Both the position numbers and the translations under genes were made by a program. The notes beneath the pieces were generated by a model. That model searched no databases, was not told the origin of the DNA, and saw only the letters and a program-made list of their open reading frames with translations. From Amyelois transitella (Eukaryota; Arthropoda; Insecta; Lepidoptera; Pyralidae), in assembly GCF_032362555.1 (NCBI RefSeq), contig NC_083533.1, forward strand, positions 253,001-317,000: a stretch of 64,000 bases of DNA, written 5' to 3'. Within the stretch, counting starts at the first letter, position 1; every line of letters begins with the position of its first letter. This document shows, in pieces, positions 61,301 to 64,000 of this stretch.

Positions 61301-63375
61301 TTTAGCCCTTGCGGAGTAGACAGAGCCAGCAGTCTTGAATAGTTTAAATGAAATTATGACATTCGTACATACATATGGTCACGTCTATATCCCTTGCGGG
61401 GTAGATAGAGCCAACAGCCTTGGAAAGATTGATAGGCCAAGCTCAGCTGTTTGGCTTAGTGATAGAATTGAGAATCAAATAGTGACAGGTTGCTAGCCCA
61501 TCGCCTAAAAGAGGAATATGTAACATACATACATAGGAACAGACAACGTAAAGCTTCTTTGTTTATACAATTCCAGTGATAGTTTTAACGTGATACTTAC
61601 CCAGGTACCAGGCGATCTTGTTTCATACAATTCCAGTGATAGTTTTAACGTGATACTTACCCAGGTACCAGGCGATCTTGTTTCATACAATTCCAGTGAT
61701 AGTTTTAACGTGATACTTACCCAGGTACCAGGCGATCTTGTTTCATACAATTCCAGTGATAGTTTTAACGTGATACTTACCCAGGTACCAGGCGATCTTG
61801 TTTCATACAATTCCAGTGATAGTTTTAACGTGATACTTACCCAGGTACCAGGCGATCTTGTTTCATACAATTCCAGTGATAGTTTTAACGTGATACTTAC
61901 CCAGGTACCAGGCGATCTTGTTTCATACAATTCCAGTGATAGTTTTAACGTGATACTTACCCAGGTACCAGGCGATCTTGTTTCATACAATTCCAGTGAT
62001 AGTTTTAACGTGATACTTACCCAGGTACCAGGCGATCTTGTTTCATACAATTCCAGTGATAGTTTTAACGTGATACTTACCCAGGTACCAGGCGATCTTG
62101 TTTCATACAATTCCAGTGATAGTTTTAACGTGATACTTACCCAGGTACCAGGCGATCTTGTTTCATACAATTCCAGTGATAGTTTTAACGTGATACTTAC
62201 CCAGGTACCAGGCGATCTTGTTTCATACAATTCCAGTGATAGTTTTAACGTGATACTTACCCAGGTACCAGGCGACCTTGTTTCATACAATTCCAGTGAT
62301 AGTTTTAACGTGATACTTACCCAGGTACCAGGTGACCTTGTTTCATACAATTCCAGTGATAGTTTTAACGTGATACTTACCCAGGTACCAGGCGATCTTG
62401 TTTCATACAATTCCAGTGATAGTTTTAACGTGATACTTACCCAGGTACCAGGTGACCTTGTTTCATACAATTCCAGTGATAGTTTTAACGTGATACTCAC
62501 CCAGGTACCAGGTGATCTTGGCAGCTGGTCTGCCGTCTGGGACCACGCACTGCGCCAGGAACCTGTCGCCCTCCTTGAACGACGGGGCTGGCGGGGAGAC
62601 CAGGCGGGGGTCGCCGGGGGGTCCTGTAATTTGTAATACGTTTGAAGACTAGAATATAATAGATTTATTTTCAAAATTGTGACAGGTTGCTAGCGAATCC
62701 CAAGTTTGTAAGCCTATCCCTTAGTCGCCTTTTACGACATCAATGGGAAAGAGATGGATTGGTCCTATTCTTTTTTTTATTGGGGCCGGGAACCACACGG
62801 CACTAATGTTTTGATATTATAAGACGAAGTAAATAGATACTATTAAAGTATGTGTTGATGTTCCACTAACGTGGACCCCTCATTTTCATTTCATGGACCC
62901 CCAGATTTTTTTTCGCACGTTCAGTTCTACATTCATTCATGTTTTTTAATGTAGACAATGTGCATTCGTCCACGATTTAGATTTAAGATTTATATATTTG
63001 CAAATTGACGTCCGATGAAAATGTTGCAGTGTAGTTTGTTTCGCCGCTTCTTCTACACATGCGCTTTGGAAGCGGTAGTAGTTATAAGATTTAAGTTATG
63101 TGACATCAATAAGTGATACCTTGTATCCAATTTTGAAAATAAATCTATTCTATTCTAATCAATTCTGTTGTCATAGACCCCTAGGGGTCGATATGAGACC
63201 ACTTTGAGAATCACTGGTCTAGGCCTTCCCACTCCAACGTTTGGTACTTACTGGCTACAATAAGCCTCATGGCAGCCGTGATCTCCACAGACCCTCGTTC
63301 AGGAGGCAGGGTGCAGGATATGTTCCCGTTCAGGGCTTCTGACACAAGACGGATGTGAGCACCGCATTCGCCGGA
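46223..63375 (-). CDS. Fas3: Fasciclin 3 gene (3' part, alternative C-termini)
   Basis: Fas3 is a homophilic Ig-superfamily adhesion protein at septate junctions and on growth cones. Visible exons: 63252-63375 (end of Ig1), 62501-62623 and 60533-60724 (Ig2), 58821-59008 and 58239-58380 (Ig3), optional 57393-57434, 56374-56487 (transmembrane), then either 54590-54753 or 50007-50046, 48720-48767, 47742-47877 and 46223-46360. All phases match. Family landmarks are CGAHIRL, CVVPDGRPAAKITWYL, the AIVGIVIAVLLLLIAITLIV membrane segment followed by ATDRWCF, and SDTESA. The 5' exons lie beyond the right edge. Homology is from memory of the fly protein. Confidence 0.87.
47138..47335 (+). repeat. repeat A, plus orientation
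   Basis: A copy whose end is interrupted after CCCCGCAAGGGACAT by about 120 bp of other sequence before ATAGACGTGACC resumes near 47447. Confidence 0.6.
47461..47719. mobile_element. 259-bp element with perfect 23-bp TIRs
   Basis: CACCTTTAGAATTATAGAGA... at 47461-47483 is the exact inverse of 47697-47719. No open frame. I could not settle a target-site duplication. Confidence 0.75.
47742..47877 (-). CDS. Fas3: Fas3 cytoplasmic exon with SDTESA motif
   Basis: After GCGTCAG| it encodes SDTESAVGGRERSRLAGLGA, an Arg/Ala-rich stretch and ATADTDDK, ending AAG|GTTCGT in phase 0. SDTESA is shared with the fly cytoplasmic tail. A TIR element ends 22 bp from its donor. Confidence 0.75.
48720..48767 (-). 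CDS. Fas3: Fas3 48-nt possible cassette exon
   Basis: TTTTCAAG| to GTAAC|GTATGT; 48 nt, phase 2 on both sides, encoding TPAGDVLLTGVALPV. Its symmetry means it can be skipped without frame change. Confidence 0.55.
48810..49290. repeat. inverted-end repeat split by RTE fragment
   Basis: GGGCCTAAACACATAACCGC near 48819 is the inverse of GCGGTTATGTGTTTTTGCCC near 49268, GC-rich inside both ends. A family-B fragment (49018-49160) is inserted in it. Confidence 0.5.
49378..49654. mobile_element. hAT-type MITE with 8-bp duplication
   Basis: Ends CAGTGGCGTAACT and AGTTACGCCACTG are inverse. GCTATAGT at 49370-49377 and 49655-49662 is an exact 8-bp target duplication, diagnostic of hAT transposition. 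Confidence 0.85.
50007..50046 (-). CDS. Fas3: Fas3 40-nt exon of isoform B
   Basis: TTTTACAG| to GAATC|GTATGT; encodes GSRGRDNTKSSGE in the frame set by the transmembrane exon and ends in phase 2. Confidence 0.65.
50127..50385 (+). repeat. repeat A, plus orientation
   Basis: A full copy 81 bp above the Fas3 40-nt exon. Confidence 0.68.
50503..50614. repeat. 23-bp inverted repeat element
   Basis: AACGCGTCGATAAAGTAAAC... at 50503-50525 is the exact inverse of 50592-50614, around a 66-bp centre holding CAGCGCCATCTAGTGG. Confidence 0.7.
53662..53915 (-). repeat. repeat A, minus orientation
   Basis: An inverse copy, isolated in an otherwise repeat-poor tract. Confidence 0.66.
54590..54753 (-). 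CDS. Fas3: Fas3 alternative terminal exon A (PDZ ligand)
   Basis: After TTATGCAG| it encodes GRSHHTDIPDGADSEAPLP, then SHDDIKGSENPSHDHGEYIS and a KKPDTAV end with TAA. The last residues T-A-V fit a class I PDZ-binding ligand, suggesting a scaffold partner for this isoform. Confidence 0.75.
56374..56487 (-). CDS. Fas3: Fas3 transmembrane exon
   Basis: After ATCCCCCAG| it encodes GVELEAG, a membrane span AIVGIVIAVLLLLIAITLIV, and FAKATDRWCFA, ending GCCG|GTAAGT in phase 1. This is the best-conserved match to fly Fas3. Confidence 0.92.
57393..57434 (-). CDS. Fas3: possible Fas3 42-nt cassette exon
   Basis: TTTTGACAG| and ATG|GTAAGA bound 42 nt that fit phase 1 on both sides and encode about ARKAFTSFLVIDIY. 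It would insert 14 residues between Ig3 and the membrane segment. It is predicted from splice signals and phase only. Confidence 0.5.
57938..58130. repeat. repeat A fragments
   Basis: A short inverse copy with a large deletion (57938-58050) is followed by a plus-strand end (58055-58125). Confidence 0.58.
58239..58380 (-). CDS. Fas3: Fas3 exon, second half of Ig3
   Basis: After TTCCCAACAG| it encodes GGGYYNVTLLLSHIEKEDVD, then RKYYLRVSNELGYEEFTVLI and STLDEPT, ending ACTG|GTGAGG in phase 1. A SINE begins 33 bp upstream of the acceptor. Confidence 0.85.
58414..58655 (+). mobile_element. tRNA-derived SINE, plus
   Basis: GGCCTCTGTGGCGCAGCGGT carries the A box and GGTTCGAATCCCGG the B box, so a pol III promoter is intact. 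The body ends GGCTAACTCAATCTG, TGTCCCGTATATA. The 3' side of the head does not pair with its 5' side, so it is not a working tRNA gene. Confidence 0.8.
58664..58732 (-). pseudogene. duplicated fragment of Fas3 Ig3 exon
   Basis: 69 bp are nearly the same as 58831-58899 inside the Ig3 exon (a few substitutions, one changing Ile to Met). No splice sites flank it, and it lies between a SINE and the real exon. Confidence 0.75.
58821..59008 (-). CDS. Fas3: Fas3 exon, first half of Ig3
   Basis: After TTGTTCCCAG| it encodes APKRLESNTITIFGLKLGAE, then GRLNVTVRANPPPRAEWNVG and AVTAIQPVHL, ending TTG|GTGAGT in phase 0. Part of it is duplicated at 58664-58732. Confidence 0.85.
59260..59432 (+). repeat. 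repeat D variant
   Basis: Contains TTTCACAACATTGGTTGACG and ACTGCCGCTTCCAAAGCG; same arrangement as 24830-25000 and 5520-5640. Confidence 0.5.
59522..59575 (+). repeat. 27-bp direct duplication
   Basis: ACTCAATCTAATCCACCTTC plus 7 bases occurs twice in tandem without change. Confidence 0.8.
59833..60304 (-). mobile_element. 477-bp MITE, copy 5
   Basis: An inverse copy, CAGGGTGACTTTTAATTCAA to TTGTCACCCTG, TA on both sides, in the Fas3 intron within Ig2/Ig3. Confidence 0.82.
60323..60522 (+). mobile_element. Helitron-like element, second family
   Basis: Sister of 40985-41205. It ends CGGCCTCTAGTAGTA, about 10 bp from the Fas3 Ig2 exon donor. Confidence 0.6.
60533..60724 (-). CDS. Fas3: Fas3 exon, second half of Ig2
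   Basis: After TCTTCCCAG| it encodes DDKELQEGLYKPEVTSSPGS, then NISRVVTADDNNVVLTCRAE and VREAKRQIIVH, ending CACT|GTATGT in phase 1, which forms Tyr with the next exon. Confidence 0.85.
60830..61085 (-). repeat. repeat A, minus orientation
   Basis: A full inverse copy headed by (CATA)n. A short plus copy (61146-61245) and an inverse fragment (61375-61512) follow. Confidence 0.7.
61561..62520 (-). repeat. 60-bp x 16 array spanning a 5' splice site
   Basis: Sixteen 60-bp units in perfect register (one at the exon, fifteen downstream). On the minus strand each has 20 nt of exon end, a donor and 40 nt of intron. Only the exon-proximal unit has GTGAGT; the others have GTAAGT. A few units near the exon carry C/T changes in the GGCGATCTTG word. 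In the Fas3 frame each unit meets a TGA after about 12 codons beyond the donor, so only the first donor keeps an open protein. Confidence 0.93.
62501..62623 (-). CDS. Fas3: Fas3 exon, first half of Ig2
   Basis: After AATTACAG| it encodes PPGDPRLVSPPAPSFKEGDR, then FLAQCVVPDGRPAAKITWYL, ending CTGG|GTGAGT in phase 1. The last 20 nt plus the donor seed a 60-bp array, in which all other copies have GTAAGT. Confidence 0.88.
62678..62803 (-). repeat. repeat A fragment, minus
   Basis: Has GTGACAGGTTGCTAGC and the CACACGGCAC end, 55 bp upstream of the Fas3 first Ig2 exon. Confidence 0.62.
63252..63375 (-). CDS. Fas3: Fas3 exon, end of Ig1
   Basis: After TTTTCATTCAG| it encodes SGECGAHIRLVSEALNGNIS, then CTLPPERGSVEITAAMRLIV and A, ending GCCA|GTAAGT in phase 1. 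The Cys pair of Ig1 closes here, as in the fly protein. Confidence 0.85.
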
Positions 63376-63495
63376 CTGAATGAAAAGAACGAATGAATGA
63401 ACAACTCTTTATAACGTCAGGTAAAATTTTGAATTTGAACCGATATGGTTTCTTAGATAAAGATTTAAATTTTCCAATTGAATTCTCAATCGAAC

Positions 63496-63722
63496 GGCCT
63501 CTGTGGCGCAGCGGTAGTACGCTTGTCTGTGACATAGGAGGTCCCGGGTTCGAATCCAGGCCAGGGCATGATGACAAAAGAACTTTTTCTGATTGGCCTG
63601 GGTCTTGGATGTTTATCTATATAAGTATTTAATATAAAATATAGTATCGTTGAGTAAGTATCTCGTAACACAAGTCTCGAACTTACTTCGAGGCTAACTC
63701 AATCTGTGCAATTTGTCCCAAA
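63496..63722 (+). mobile_element. tRNA-derived SINE, plus
   Basis: Second complete copy with A and B boxes (GGCGCAGCGG, GGTTCGAATCC); ends GCAATTTGTCCCA. A further SINE tail lies at 63842-63958. Confidence 0.78.
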
Positions 63723-63841
63723 AAAAAATCACTTTTCGCATACAAAATTGAGGCAAGGGTGTACAACAGTTCATTAACGAGGTATGATGCTTAAGACCTA
63801 AACAATTAAACACGTACATACATATATAAATAAAGGAAAAT

Positions 63842-63958
63842 ATAGAAACATGTATTTATTACAAAATACATAAAGTATCGTTGCATTAGTATCTCGTAAC
63901 ACAAGTCTCGAACTCACTTCGAGGCTAACTCAATCTGTGTAATTTGACCCGTATATAT
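63842..63958 (+). mobile_element. SINE 3' fragment
   Basis: Tail only, with AGTATCGTTGCATTAG and GTCTCGAACTCACTTCGAGG. Confidence 0.62.
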
Positions 63959-64000
63959 TTATTTATATTTATGTATGTATACTTAAATTAATAACCAATT

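Noticed and set aside
61505-62674. Open frames of 348 and 389 codons on opposite strands
   Set aside because: By-products of the 60-bp array; neither uses the Fas3 frame, which stops in each unit.

Overview
The window is insect nuclear DNA, most likely from a moth or butterfly. It is AT-rich, its genes are split by short GT-AG introns, and it is crowded with short interspersed repeats, Lep1-like Helitron ends, TA-flanked MITEs, tRNA-derived SINEs and an intact Jockey-type LINE. The four host genes were assembled by eye from splice sites, reading phase and remembered family sequences. No search was run.

Layout. (1) 1-20471, plus strand: the 3' part of a codanin-1 gene (CDAN1; Drosophila discs lost). 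Twelve exons join without a phase break into 1216 visible codons plus a stop. It carries an ASF1-binding-like RRRIKPT motif and the conserved codanin core. Its introns hold a frame-shifted mariner, MITEs, Helitrons and four tandem arrays or partial exon duplications. (2) 20472-24426: intergenic repeats. (3) 24427-33906, minus strand: an unrecognised gene of eight in-phase exons (311 codons from the first visible ATG). (4) 34026-38610: a Jockey-type LINE with both ORFs open and a likely 12-bp target-site duplication. (5) 39671-43388, minus strand: a four-exon C2H2 zinc-finger gene (487 aa, ten fingers, several psi-K-x-E sites). (6) 46223-63375, minus strand: the 3' part of Fasciclin 3, from the second half of Ig1 through Ig2, Ig3, the transmembrane segment and two alternative cytoplasmic endings. 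One ends in a PDZ-ligand-like TAV. The other carries two Tyr-Ala-Glu-Leu/Ile motifs.

The most unusual theme is repeated duplication across exon-intron borders. In codanin exon 10 a 99-bp unit holding the last 50 exon bases plus the 5' splice site is repeated 29 times without visible variation. Because 99 is divisible by 3 and the host frame stays open, each of the 29 donors would join the next exon in frame. In Fas3 a 60-bp unit holding the last 20 bases of the first Ig2 exon plus its donor occurs 16 times, but there the host frame meets a stop after the first donor. A 122-bp array begins at the codanin exon 7 donor. A 322-bp unit with the exon 8 acceptor and 5' half of exon 8 occurs three times. 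The 5' end of codanin exon 2 is copied twice upstream, and part of a Fas3 Ig3 exon is copied into the neighbouring intron.

The genes look unrelated in function: chromatin-factor control and erythroid/disc biology for codanin, transcription for the zinc-finger protein, and homophilic adhesion for Fas3. No operon-like logic is expected. Most remaining sequence is old repeat debris, apart from AT-rich, repeat-poor stretches next to the two Fas3 terminal exons that may be long 3' UTRs.
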